DNA of 64,000 nt from Struthio camelus (Eukaryota > Chordata > Aves > Struthioniformes > Struthionidae): assembly GCF_040807025.1 (NCBI RefSeq), contig NC_090982.1, positions 10,062,514-10,126,513 on the forward strand, given 5' to 3'. Each line of letters starts with the position of its first letter. Positions within the stretch are counted from its first letter, which is position 1. The position numbers were made by a program, and so were the translations under genes. Shown here piece after piece: positions 11,761 through 22,625 of the stretch. The notes under the pieces are model-generated. The model was not told the origin of the DNA and ran no database searches. It worked only from the letters and a program-made list of their open reading frames with translations.

Positions 11761-11776
11761 CAAAAAAAAAAAAAAA
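11761..11776. repeat. poly(A) tract
   Basis: About 16 consecutive A on the plus strand, following the CR1 fragment by about 70 bp. It is not a CR1 tail. Confidence 0.8.
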
Positions 11777-12960
11777 AGCATCACTGATATTTGTTTTGGA
11801 AACAAATGTGCTGAGGAGCTGGATTAATTTCTAGCTTAATGACTTGTGCTTTCCAAGGGAACTGTAGCACCCACCTTGGACAAGTCCTGCTTCCCATGAA
11901 GCCACATCTGACAGTAGCCAGATGGGGAATAAAAATAGGTGGCTTGTGTAAACCAAAATATGCAAAGCCAATAGGGGCTTCTAAGGAAGCTTGGTGGTGC
12001 ATGTGGATCCCTTCAGAGCTGCTCACAGCTTGCACACACTTGAGAAAGACAACTGGTAAGCAGGCAACTTCAATATGGGCACTTAACATTTGTCTTCCAC
12101 TGAAGACGTACTGGTGTTTGCTTGGGCCCATCAGTGGGTGAAATGGGTGGTCACCCTCAACACCCTTTGCATTCCTGCTAGCAGCTGAGATGATGCCAGT
12201 ATCTTGGGCCACAATCCTGTTCACATCTATGAGGCACGCAGTGGATCCAGTGTTTGGTAGAGTCCCCGCGTATATCCTTTGGCCCAGGTGTGGCCAGTAT
12301 TTCTAGGGCTATGTGCACGTCTTTCTCCAAATGCTGTTTGACACAGAACCTCAGCACCAGCCTGGTAAGGAATATGACAAGCAGTGAAAAAAGGCCAAGT
12401 ACCATCTCATTGAGACTGAGGGCCCTTGCAGGTAAACAGTATTGCTAGACCCTGGAAGTATGAATCTGGAGAAGCCTTCAGAGGGACCACCCTGGTGCAC
12501 CTGGGGCCCTCTCCACTTTCTGCTTGTGGCTGCTGGCAGAAATTGGCCAACAGAGGTAAGGAGGAGCTTGGGGTGATACTTTACAGAGGAACCATCTGAG
12601 ATTAGTCCTGCAGTTGGGGTGTTAGGAAAAAACTGTAGAATAAATCCATGGTGCTGTACGCTTACTCAAAGGTGAGATGGGAAAGAAGATTAGACAGCGT
12701 TGTTATATAAACTGTTTGACACCACAAGGTTGGAAGGTAGCTAAGTGGACAGAAGGCAGACTTGGAGCTGCTCTAGAAGGTGGCTGTCACTGGATGTCTG
12801 TACCTGGCAAGTCATTAGGGAGTAAAACCACACATTGAACTGGTAGGTTCACAGATAAGCATTATATCTGTGGGAAAGCAGCTTTTATAAAGTGAAATTC
12901 ACAGAATTCTTCCATGATCCTCTCCTGGTAAATTGTTGCCATGTGCTTTTAGTGGAACAG
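11777..12960. other. intergenic, no gene seen
   Basis: Overlapping antisense frames at 11781-12405 have no recognised motif and no splice logic that I can defend. No repeat was recognised. Confidence 0.5.
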
Positions 12961-12964
12961 ACCC

Positions 12965-13178
12965 AAGCAGCACTGGTGGCAGGACCCCCGAGAGGTTGTC
13001 TGCCCCAACCGCCGCTCACAGTGAGGCTGTCACTGGTGCTAGGTGAGGGTGGCTGTGGATATGTCTGAGCCTTGAAATCCGCTAACGATGGAGCCGCCCC
13101 CATCTTCCCGGTGTCCTGTCCCAGGGCTGCACCACCCTCCCGGGAAAGGGGATTTTCCTGTTGTCCGGCCCCATGTGC
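12965..13178 (-). mobile_element. old CR1-like fragment
   Basis: On the plus strand it reads CTGGTGGCAGGACCC..., then GTGTCCTGTCCCAGGGCTGC and CTCCCGGGAAAGG, wording shared with the pieces at 15525, 34866 and (inverted) 44985. These are diverged CR1 tail-region copies; the borders are approximate. Confidence 0.6.
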
Positions 13179-13299
13179 GCACATGAACCAGTGCCGACGC
13201 AGTTAGTGATGCTTTGCAAAAGGTGATTTGCCGAAGCGCCTAGTTAAGCAATCCCAGTGAAGTTGTCCTGGAATGAAAGGAAGGTTTCTGTGCGTATAA

Positions 13300-13912
13300 G
13301 CAGTTAAAAGCGGAGAAGAGCCTTGGGAAAGCGACGTTTGGCTTTCCTGCTCGGGGCTTTTTCGACCTGCGGAGCCCCCGTCGTGTCCCCGTCCCCCCCG
13401 CCGCCCGGGAGCAGAGAGCCGGTGCGTTTTTGGATGCCCCGTGCCAGCGTAAGCCGTCTGGAGCGGGTCCAGGAGAGGAGGGGAGGGACAACCCCGGGGG
13501 GCGAGGGGGGCGCCGCCGCTGGCCGCCTGCTCTCGGAGCCGAGAGGGGCGGGCGGCGGGGCCGGGGCCGGACCGCACCGCACCGCCGCCCCCCGCCCCCG
13601 GCAGCGGCGGAGCCGGCACGGCACGGCACGGCACGGTAAGCGGGCGGCGGTCCCGGGTCGGCCCGGTCCATATCTGGGCAAAATATTCAGCCGGTACCCC
13701 GGGAGGTACCCGGTTCGCCATAAATAGCGGCCGTCTGCGCGCTGCGTGCGCCCCGGCGGCGGCTGCGCCCCGCGGGTGGGAGCCGGAGCCGCCGCGCGCC
13801 GGTGCCCACGCGCGTCCGCGGCTCCGCAGCAGCGCCGCCGCGGCGTGTTAACGCGAAAATCGCAGCGGGAGGGGCCGTGGCCTGCGCCGAGTGGGTGGCA
13901 GAGGGTGCGCGC
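13300..13912 (+). promoter_or_regulatory. TMOD1: CpG island with candidate TMOD1 promoters and first exons
   Basis: This strongly GC- and CpG-rich block is the only CpG island upstream of the TMOD1 coding exons. Two splice donors suggest alternative non-coding first exons. One follows four GGCAC units (13615-13634), with GTAAGC at 13636. The other is GTAGGT at 13914. Between them are a CArG-like box CCATATCTGG (13668-13677; the core has one C) and a TATA-like CCATAAATAG (13718-13727). A TATA-driven transcript would start near 13750 and could use the 13914 donor. Alternative promoters would suit a gene expressed in red cells and striated muscle. The assignment to TMOD1 is inferred from position and strand; no transcript was seen. 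Confidence 0.6.
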
Positions 13913-15524
13913 TGGTAGGTTTTGGGGATGTTTTTTTGGTTTTTTTTTTGGTTTTGTTTTGTTTTTTCCGGCGTTGCGTTTGCAATCTGGGGAGGACACG
14001 GTTCGGGGGGGGGGGGATGGGGGAGTGGGTTGAGAGCAAGCTGTGCTGCTGTTGTGCGGGGAAAGCGAAAATCGGAGAGGAAGACGATTCCCCGAGTCCT
14101 CGTGGGGTGTCTTCAGCGGCCGTTCTTTGTCCAGCTGAAATCAGTCCCTGCCTAACTTGAAAGACACTTCCCATCTCACAGATAACTTTTCCTCACTTGA
14201 CGGGCCACCGCTTCTCTCCTCACTCGTGTTGCACCCTGCCGTACTCAGCTGCCCGTGTCCTTTTCTGAAATGGCCCTGGATAGTTTGTGGGGCGCGACTC
14301 ATTGCTCACCGGCCCCCTTCTGGACTGATTATCCTACCCCTGGGCAGACTTCCTCTGTGTAGCTGTTTTACATTCTTCCTTGGGTATGGGGCCTTGAGCC
14401 AGGAAGGTGCTCACTTATGTGACTGAGGTTATTTTTAAGACTGAATAAAACTCCCTTCCTCTCGAGTGACCTGCCAGCTCACGCTGCAATAAAGTATAAA
14501 TTTCTCATTGATGAGACGACAGTTGCGTGGAGATGTGGTACCTTCCTTCAGACTGCTAATGGTGCAAATAACGGACCGATTTTTTGAGCGTGCAAGGCCT
14601 TCTTCAGGTTATTGTAGTGAGTCCTTCATCTTTTGGTTTCTTGGAAGCGGGAGCTGGGCCACAGCATTAAAGCCAAGCACTGTCGTGCTGGCACCACAGT
14701 TGTCAGAGCTGAACGCATTTTACAGTGGTATAGAACAATGTTCACTGATTTCTCTTGAAAGCCTCTGTACATATTACCCTGACTTGCATATATTTGGTTA
14801 TTCTAACATGCATCCTATATTGCAGGCTCATAACTGGTCACTACAAGGTCTCTTTATCTCTCCTGTCAGAGCTCTCCCTTCTTTCTTCCAGCAGCAGTGC
14901 TCACTTTTCCAAATTGACTTGTCTTGTTCTTTTCTCTGCATGTTTCTCGATTGTGTCGCTCTGTCAGTTTTCCTCCTGGTAATATGTTTTTACATAATGT
15001 TGGTAATGTGTTGCTGTCTCTCATCCTCCCTGGTACATTTGGGAAAGTCAAACCAGCGTGGAGGCAACCTGACCTGTCTCATTGCTTGTTTTCTTCGCAC
15101 AGGTTTTACTTTCATTCACCCTAAGGTCAGTTTGATTTATCTTTTTGTGAGGTAGTGAATGATTCTTTTGTAAGAAACGTCTGTCCTCTGTTGCTGCTCC
15201 AGAGTGATGTTCTACTGAATGTGATATTTGCAGATGCTTGCTTTGCTGCTTCACTATTTTTCAGGCGCATGGAGTTGTTGCAAAAGTCCAACACAGCTCA
15301 AGGGGAGGAAGCTAGGATCTGCTTTCTGCTTAGTTCCTTTCCATATGACAGCTGTTTGCAAGCTATGAGCTAGGAAGCCTCTTCTGTATTCAAGGCAGAG
15401 ACTTGCAGTCAAAATGCGTTTAACTTGTAAAATAAAGATTCTTGGAAAAAACAGGATATGACAATGATATTCCATGGTTCTATGTTGTTAAATTGCCATG
15501 TGCCTTCAGCCGCACCTAAGAAAC

Positions 15525-15612
15525 TCACCCCCCACCTCCCTGGTGCCCTGTCCCAGGGCTGCACCTCTCTCCTGGGAAAGGAGTTTTTCCTGGTCGTTCA
15601 TGAAGAATCGGA
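15525..15612 (-). mobile_element. old CR1-like fragment
   Basis: Contains GGTGCCCTGTCCCAGGGCTG and CTCCTGGGAAAGGAGTTTTT on the plus strand, matching the family also seen at 12965 and 34866. Short and diverged. Confidence 0.6.
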
Positions 15613-15715
15613 TAAGCATATAAGAGAGGCTATCCTGGGTTGGACCAAAGTATGTCTAGCCCAGAATAATCTGTGTCAGCAGCCAGTAGCAGATGTCCTG
15701 GGAAGAATATTGAAA
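15613..15715. repeat. diverged interspersed repeat (probable CR1/L3-like)
   Basis: The wording CCTGGGTTGGACCAAAGTATGTCTAGCCCAG resembles a sauropsid interspersed repeat that typically reads GGGTCAGACCAAAGGTC. The family assignment is from memory and weak. Confidence 0.35.
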
Positions 15716-18039
15716 TAAATCTACAGAGAGGCTTCCTCAGGGCTCTCCTGCTTCCAGTTTAGGAACACTCAGAGCCAGAGACGATGTTGTTGTTTCTTTA
15801 GGCCTTGACAGATTGTGTGAGGATCCCACTTATGTTAAATGTTTCATTCAGATTTGGTGCACAGCTTACGCCAAATGGAACAGTACTCATTTTGCTCCTC
15901 TGTTCATTAAACATCGACCTGTTAGACACAGCTTCATGGAGCTTCATTTCTACTTCCTCCTGTTTCAGCCATACCAGCAGTGGTGTGCTAGTATGAGATC
16001 AGGGACATGTAAATGTAGATATGTTACTAAACAGCTCATTGTGCCTTGCCCTGGACGGTTTGACAAGGGCCTCTGTTTTATAGAGCATCGTTATAGCCTA
16101 TCAAAGGGTCTGAGGGTCTGATCAGTGCAAGACAGGTGTCATTCTTGCTCCTGTGTTCGTGTGGCATCCATCAGGCTCAGCTGTTCCCTGCAACTAGAGT
16201 ATGCCAGAGAAACAGGAGTGCATCAGAGGACTAACAAAAGTTTATGCAAGGGACTCGGGATTTCTTTTCTAAGGAAGAGAACATGCAGGCTGTGAAGTTT
16301 CCAAGTGGAACGCTGCAAGTTACAGAGCAGAAACTGAATGTATGGTGTTGATAATGACTCAAAGTGTGCCCATGTGCTTTCCATATGGCTTAGCAATTAG
16401 GCAATTAAGAAGTACATGCCAGGTGCATGAGACAACATCACCCCAAATAGGAGAATGCATAGCTGTGTTTACAAGCATGTGCCTTAAAAGTATTCAAAAG
16501 GGGAGACATAGCTGGGATGGTTTGTATTTTGACTTTGGCAGAGTTTGACCCCACTATGTGTTGCCTGTGTCATGTTAGCTATTTGCTAGATGGCCCTGAA
16601 AAGAAAATCTGCTTCATAAGAGCCAGTGGCGAGTAGTATGGCTTGCAAGGCTGCAGACATGTTGCAGAGAGAGGGACTAGAAAGCACAGGCAGATTCTGA
16701 GTACCCGAGTAGGGTCTGGGTGAGCTGTACTTCCTGGCACACTAACAGTGGCCAAAGAGAGAGGAAGATCCGGGACAGTGCTACCAGCATAAGACTCCTC
16801 TCCGCCCCCGTGGGTGAAGAGAAAGTTCACTTCAGTCAGGGAGAGGGGACTTTCTGTAGTATATGTGTGACCTTGGGTAACAGGCCATTTATGCGGAGCT
16901 CTTTAGTGCAAGGATGAGGAGGTTGGCGCCGCAGTAAGGATTCCCATGGGAACGAAGCAGCGTCATCAGTAAGTGCTGTCCATGACGTACTCAACTGCTT
17001 TGCTGTAGCATTTTAAGTAAGTGGAAATAACTTCAGATAGTGCTATGTTTTGGATGGCTGGCAAGTCACTTGGAGAGGTTCTGTGTGAGTATTGTGTCAC
17101 TTGCAAAGTCATGGTGCGCTTTGATAGATCCAAAATGCCACGTTCCAGATGTTTCTTTTCTAAGATTTTACTAAGGTGAACACAAATTGCAGTGTCTTAT
17201 GTTAACAGCATCTGGCTGTAAAAGCTTTAACAAACCAGGGGCAATGCAGATCTTCTTTGGAGAAGCGCGCAGCTTCCTGAGGAGACAGCAAATTCCATGA
17301 TAATTTGTTTAGACTTGAGTTTCAGCAGCGAGGCTGAGAGGGGCTCAGTCCTTCTGGCTAGTGGTTTGCCTTGGTGCAGTAAGGGTGTGTGCTAAGCTCT
17401 GCATACGACATAAGGGGGAACCTCGCTGTCTAGACCATCCCAGGCCCTTGTCTTTTCTCTGCCCCCTCTTTCCTTCCAGGGCATGAGTGTGCCAGCACTG
17501 CTGGTGAAAAAGCTAAGAGACATGTGCCTGATGGGCACTGCTCCTTGGGCAGGGGCTGGGGACATCAGCTACACTGTGTGCTCTATTTTATTATGGATTG
17601 TTGAAGATGGTATTTCTCTACTGTGCAAGCTGCACCAGGGCTTCTCGGCACAGCGCTGCAAAGCAAGACTCTATGATGGTCTCGTGAAGGCTGGGCTGCA
17701 CTCGCTCTCATTCTGCAGAAGCAAGGGGCTTAGACCAGGTGCCCCTGAACCTCATCTGGGCTCTTGATAGTTTGAACAGTTTATTTCAAGAGAAGGCAGC
17801 TAAATCCCCTCATCTGGAACCAGAATCAGAACTCCAACTTCAGTCACAATGGTGAGGGCTTTGCTTCAGTGGGGTAAATGAAGTGAGTGCAGAAAACAAA
17901 CAGCTTTTGCATGTAATGTAGAGGATCCGCCTGCAACCCAGTGCCCATCCTGTGTAACCTCCAAATGCAGGCCGTCGGGCAGAGTCTGTGCATTATTCTG
18001 AGACCCAACCATAGAAAGTTTAGGTGGGAATGTCCAGTG

Positions 18040-18445
18040 TCCTCTTCTGAGCAGGGCTAGCTGCAAAGCTAGATCACATTGCCCAAGGCCTTGTCCAGTT
18101 GAGCGCTGAATGTCCAAGGATGGAGATCTCATCACCTCTCTGGTCCTTATCTCATGGCTGCATCATTCTTGTGCCAAGGAATTTTTTCCCTGATGTCCAA
18201 CTAGAATTTCTCTTGCTGCAACTTGTGCCTATTTCCCCTTATCCTTTCCCTGTGCACTTCTGAGAAAAGTGTAGTTCTGTCTTCTCTATAAACCCTTTCC
18301 CATTAGACCGTGGATGAGACTGCAGTTAGATCCCACTGCCACCTTCTCCTGTGCTGGCTTAAGAAGCCTGATTCTCTCAGCTTCTCTTCACATGTTGTGT
18401 GCCCCAGGCCCTGCCCGTCCTGGGGGCTCTGCACTGGAGTCCCTT
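18040..18445 (-). mobile_element. old CR1 fragment
   Basis: On the minus strand this is a diverged ORF2-end and 3' region. Plus-strand landmarks are GTCCAAGGATGGAGATCTCA, the TTTTTCCCTGATGTCC block, and GGGGGCTCTGCACTGGAGTC near its upper end. Frames are fully broken. Confidence 0.6.
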
Positions 18446-20120
18446 CAGCTTGTCAAGATCTGTCTTTTAGTGGGGGGGCAGCAAACAGGATGCAATATCC
18501 ACATGCAGCCTCAGTGGTGCCAAGAAGGGAATAACTACTTCTGTGGGCCTACTGGCTATGCTCTTTCTAATGCAGCCCAGACTGAAAGTCTAATGCAGAG
18601 TTTGCAGGAAGTCTTTTGTAGCTTTAAATGTTTCAGTATCTCATATACCCAAGGTGGTCATGTGGAGCCCGAGCAGACAAACAGTGCTTGATGCTGTAGC
18701 CTGGGCCTATGTTTATTGCTTGTTAAAAAGGTGCTTTCCTCTCTGACTAAGAAAATGAGATCAGCCCAAAAAAGAATCTGCTGAAAAAAACATGCAGGAG
18801 ACAATCCCTTAAAAGGACTGGCTTTAGCTGCTTACTTTCCTTTTGTTTCTCTAGGCCAAAGAGGTGATATTTTGAAAGAGCAAAGTGAAGTCCTGATTCA
18901 CTTGAAATGGGCCAAACTTCTGAATGCTTGTAATGCAGGTGAAGGGCATGTAGTCCCCTGGAAGGCAGGTCCTGGACTCTGGTTTGTCTGCCAAAGAAGG
19001 GACCACTATCTCTGGATGCAGCATGCATACCTGTGCTCCGAGAGGAATGCATTCCTGTACCAGTGCACCTGCCTTTACGTCTCCCATGACCTGGGTAACT
19101 AAGGACAGGAAGCATGCAGCAGGAAAGACTTTGAATATATAATGCTGTGTGATGACCCTGGGGAGGCCCAGGTCCTCCTGTGCTCTGCATTGGCCCACAC
19201 TGTGGCTTTGCTACTAGATTTTGCACAAGCCACCTACACTCTTGTTTTGAGACCTGTCTCTAAGGGAGCTGGTGTGCATCCTTCCTTTCTGTTGTTACTG
19301 GATCTGGCCCTGATTTGGTGGATGCTTCTTGCAGCTCCTGGGAGCTGATGGTCTTGATATGCTCAGCACCGGCAATTCAAGTTGAGCGGAGTGGAGGTCC
19401 ACTCAACAGAGAGGAGTGGAGGTAGACTCAGGCTGCTGGAGGCCAGCACCCTAGTACCCTGGGATGTAAGCCCAGAGTTACCATGCTATCTCATGAGCTG
19501 CGAACCAGCAGAACCTCGTTTCTGGTGAATTGACGTCTTTTATCCCTGCATGGCCACTAGAGTTGCCCCAGCTCTACCATTTATAGCGGCTTCCTCTTCT
19601 TTCAGTGCTTTTGGTACCCTGATTCTTTTAGACCTCTCCAGAGTAGCCCCAGCCCTCTGCTTTGTCCCCTTTCCGCTGAATGAGGTGCCTGGGCTGGTTC
19701 TGCGTTATATATGTGCTGAGTGGCTGTTTGTATACATCTGCAGCTTTACAAGAGATTAGTATTTGAGGTATGTTGATTCCTGCGTGAGAATTTAATTCGA
19801 GTTAGCTAATGGCTTTAAAGTTTGCCTGACAGGCCACATAAATATACATTCCTCATTTAGGAAACCAACTGGATCTAATTTGTGTCTCTCATCCACACAT
19901 ACCTACAGAATGCATTCCAGATTAGCACCCAGGCAATGCACTGAAGTCTAAGCGTCTGCACAGAACATACTTAGTTCTCTTGAATTTATAGTAATTGGTC
20001 CCTTGAGGTATATCCAGTTTTTCAAAAACCACCTGGTATTTAATTTTTAAGTTATGCTAAAAGTCAAAAAGAGCAAATAAACTTTTGTAGCAACTACAGA
20101 GGGATTGGTTTACATTGGTT

Positions 20121-20147
20121 TATTATTTTTATAATGTAAAAATAATA
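20121..20147. repeat. AT-rich perfect hairpin
   Basis: Arms TATTATTTTT (20121-20130) and AAAAATAATA (20138-20147) are exact reverse complements around a 7-nt loop. Confidence 0.75.
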
Positions 20148-21109
20148 GCTCTGAACTTTGACTCCGTTTTTTACTTAAGCCATGCAAAAAATCTCATAAA
20201 TCAAAACTCTGCCTGAGCCAAATAGAAACTGTTCTAGAGACAGGCTATCCCTGACAAGATTAACTCCTGCCTCTAGTGCTGTTTAAAAACAGCTTTCATC
20301 CTGAATAGCATTCTGCTTTGAACTTGGCAGTTTTTCCAAGAATCATCAATAATTCCACTTGTGACACTGATTGGCTGAGTCCCTATTTCAGAAACCAAAC
20401 TCTTGGTCTGCTTACTTATTGCAATTGTTGAAAATTGTTTTCCAGTGGATTTGAGGGTTCTTCTGGGCAGATGCTCATTTCTTCAGCCATGGCTGTCATT
20501 GGGGAGTACATAGTGTTCCTTGTGTCTGCATTTTGCTGGCAGTTAGGGTGACCAGTGAGTTAAGATGCATCAAACACTCCGCTGTGCTACAGTCCCTGCA
20601 GACGAGGACGAGAGTTTTACAGGCTACAGGAGATGTGCAGTCAGAATCTGTGGAAGTGACGCATCTGCTTGTTGTAGCCTGCTATGAAACGCTAAAATTG
20701 GACATCAGCTTAGAACTGTAACAGAATTTATTACTAGAAAGTTCTCTGTCTTCCCTGAAAGTCGTTGCTCTTTCGCCCTGTGTGTGTATAAAAAGACAAA
20801 GGCTTTCCGTCATTTCTTACTGTTAAACTGCTGGTGCAAATGGGAGCTGGTGTATTCACAGGCTGGGCTTCTCAGAATGAGAGTGCTAAAGACCACCGTA
20901 ATATTTATGTTATGCAGCGTGTCATGGGAAGTCTGTCTTTATGACGTATTTTCTTTATGACATTTTTGCTTCCTTGGAATTTGTCTTCTTCCTTGCTGTT
21001 TCTGTCACTTTATCGAGTCCTGCTTCCTTGTTCTTTCTTTTCTCCGGGATTGTCAGAGCCTTGAGAGGGAATCCCACAAGTTCTCTTAGTCAATGCTGCT
21101 CCTGACAAA

Positions 21110-21440
21110 GGTGACTACAGCTGGCCAGTGCTGGACGTGTTGCAGCCTCCCTGGGCAGTCTATTCCAGCCTAAGACCTTCGCCACCCTCCCACCTGCTGA
21201 AGAGAAGGTGATCCTCCTCTTTGTGCAGCTGCTCACCTATCAGAAGAACATAACCATGTCCCCGTGCCTAGTTGGTTGTATGGACCGGACCCGGTGGTCC
21301 TGCATGGGCCATCTTTTGGAGGTTTTTGAAGTTTCTCTCTGAGCAGAGGTCTCTGCAGCTGGTCTTGACTTTTAATGCTCCAGAACAGACACAGTACTCC
21401 AGGGAGTACTCCAGGACTTTGCAGAACACAGTGAAAAGAG
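21110..21440 (-). mobile_element. old CR1 fragment
   Basis: A diverged minus-strand CR1 piece. Plus-strand landmarks are CTCCCTGGGCAGTCTATTCC, ACCTGCTGAAGAGAAGGTGA and CACAGTACTCCAGGGAGTAC. No frame survives. Confidence 0.55.
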
Positions 21441-21908
21441 TATTTTCCATGTCTTCTAAGAAATGTTCTTCATTTTTGCTTGTTCTGCGTTATCAATTCT
21501 TTTATTGAGCCTTGGATTTTTCGGTGTTTTTGGTCCCTTTAGAAGGAAACTATTTCATCCTTCTCATACTCAAAAACTTTATCTTTTTTATTTTGTTTTC
21601 CTTTCATCCCACGTGTACTCACAGCAGGAACAGTCGTCCCTAATAGATGATCTGCAGTGCAAATTCATCTCCCATCTGAATCCATTTTTCTCCTCAAACT
21701 TCTTTGTCTTCAGGCGTACCAACTTGCGAATTTATCTAACATATCAAGGGCAAGATTTTGGGTTAATGTGTCTGCAGAACAGTTCTCACAATGAAACCTA
21801 ATAGCTCAGTGTCTTTATAGTTGATGTCAATCTTAATTTTTTTAAGATTTTTCACCTTGAAGTTGTAATAGTGTCAGTCCTGTGCAGCTTCTGTGTATTA
21901 GGGGTACA

Positions 21909-22625
21909 TTTCTGGGGGCTGACCTGCTGGAAAGCAGCTCTGCAGAGAAGGGCCTGGGAGTGCCGATGGACGACAAGTTGACCATGAGCCAGCAATGTGC
22001 TCTTGTGGCCAAGAAGGCCAATGGGATCCCGGGGTGCATTAGGCAGAGTGTTGGCGGCAGGTGGAGGGAGGTGATGCTGCCCCTCTCCTCAGCCCTGGGG
22101 AGGCCTCCCCTGGAGTCCTGTGTCCAGTTCTGGGCTCCCCATTGCAAGAGAGACACGGCACTACTGGAGAGAGTCCAGTGGAGGGCTACAAAGACGATGA
22201 GGGATCTGGAGCATGTCTCCTAGGAGGAAAGGCTGCGAGAGCTGGGCCTGTTCAGCCTGGAGAAGAGAAGACTGAGAGGGGATCTCCTCCGTGTGTCCAA
22301 GTATCTGAAGGGAGGGTGTCGAGAGGATGGGGCCAGACTCTTCTCCGTGGTGCCCAGTGACAGGACAAGAGGCAACGGGCAGAAACTGAACCACAGGAAG
22401 GTCCGTCTGAACCTGAGGAGAAACTTCTTGCCTGTGAGGGTGACAGAGTACTGGCACAGGTTGCGCAGAGAGGTGGTGGAGTCTCCTTCGCTGGAGATAT
22501 TCAAAACCCACCTGCACGCTGTCCTGTGCAATGTGCTCTAGATGACCCTGTTTGGGCAGAGGGGTTGGTCTAGGTGATCTCCAGAGGTCCCTTCCAACCT
22601 CAACCATTCTGTGATTCTGTGATTT
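21909..22625 (+). mobile_element. CR1 LINE fragment, 5'-truncated
   Basis: Plus-strand CR1 copy beginning inside ORF2 (GGGGGCTGACCTGCTGGAAA) and reaching the 3' tail with two ATTCTGTG octamers at 22607-22622. The ORF2 frame is broken by an in-frame TAG at about 22219, where the long copy at the left edge has a sense codon, then resumes (22293-22541 encodes the C-terminal part, ending AVLCNVL). Same subfamily as 6589-6985. Confidence 0.93.

Noticed and set aside
13203-14174. Overlapping 90-231 codon frames around 13.2-14.2 kb
   Set aside because: This is low-complexity Arg/Pro/Gly coding from a CpG island; no family motif. Better read as the TMOD1 promoter and first-exon region.
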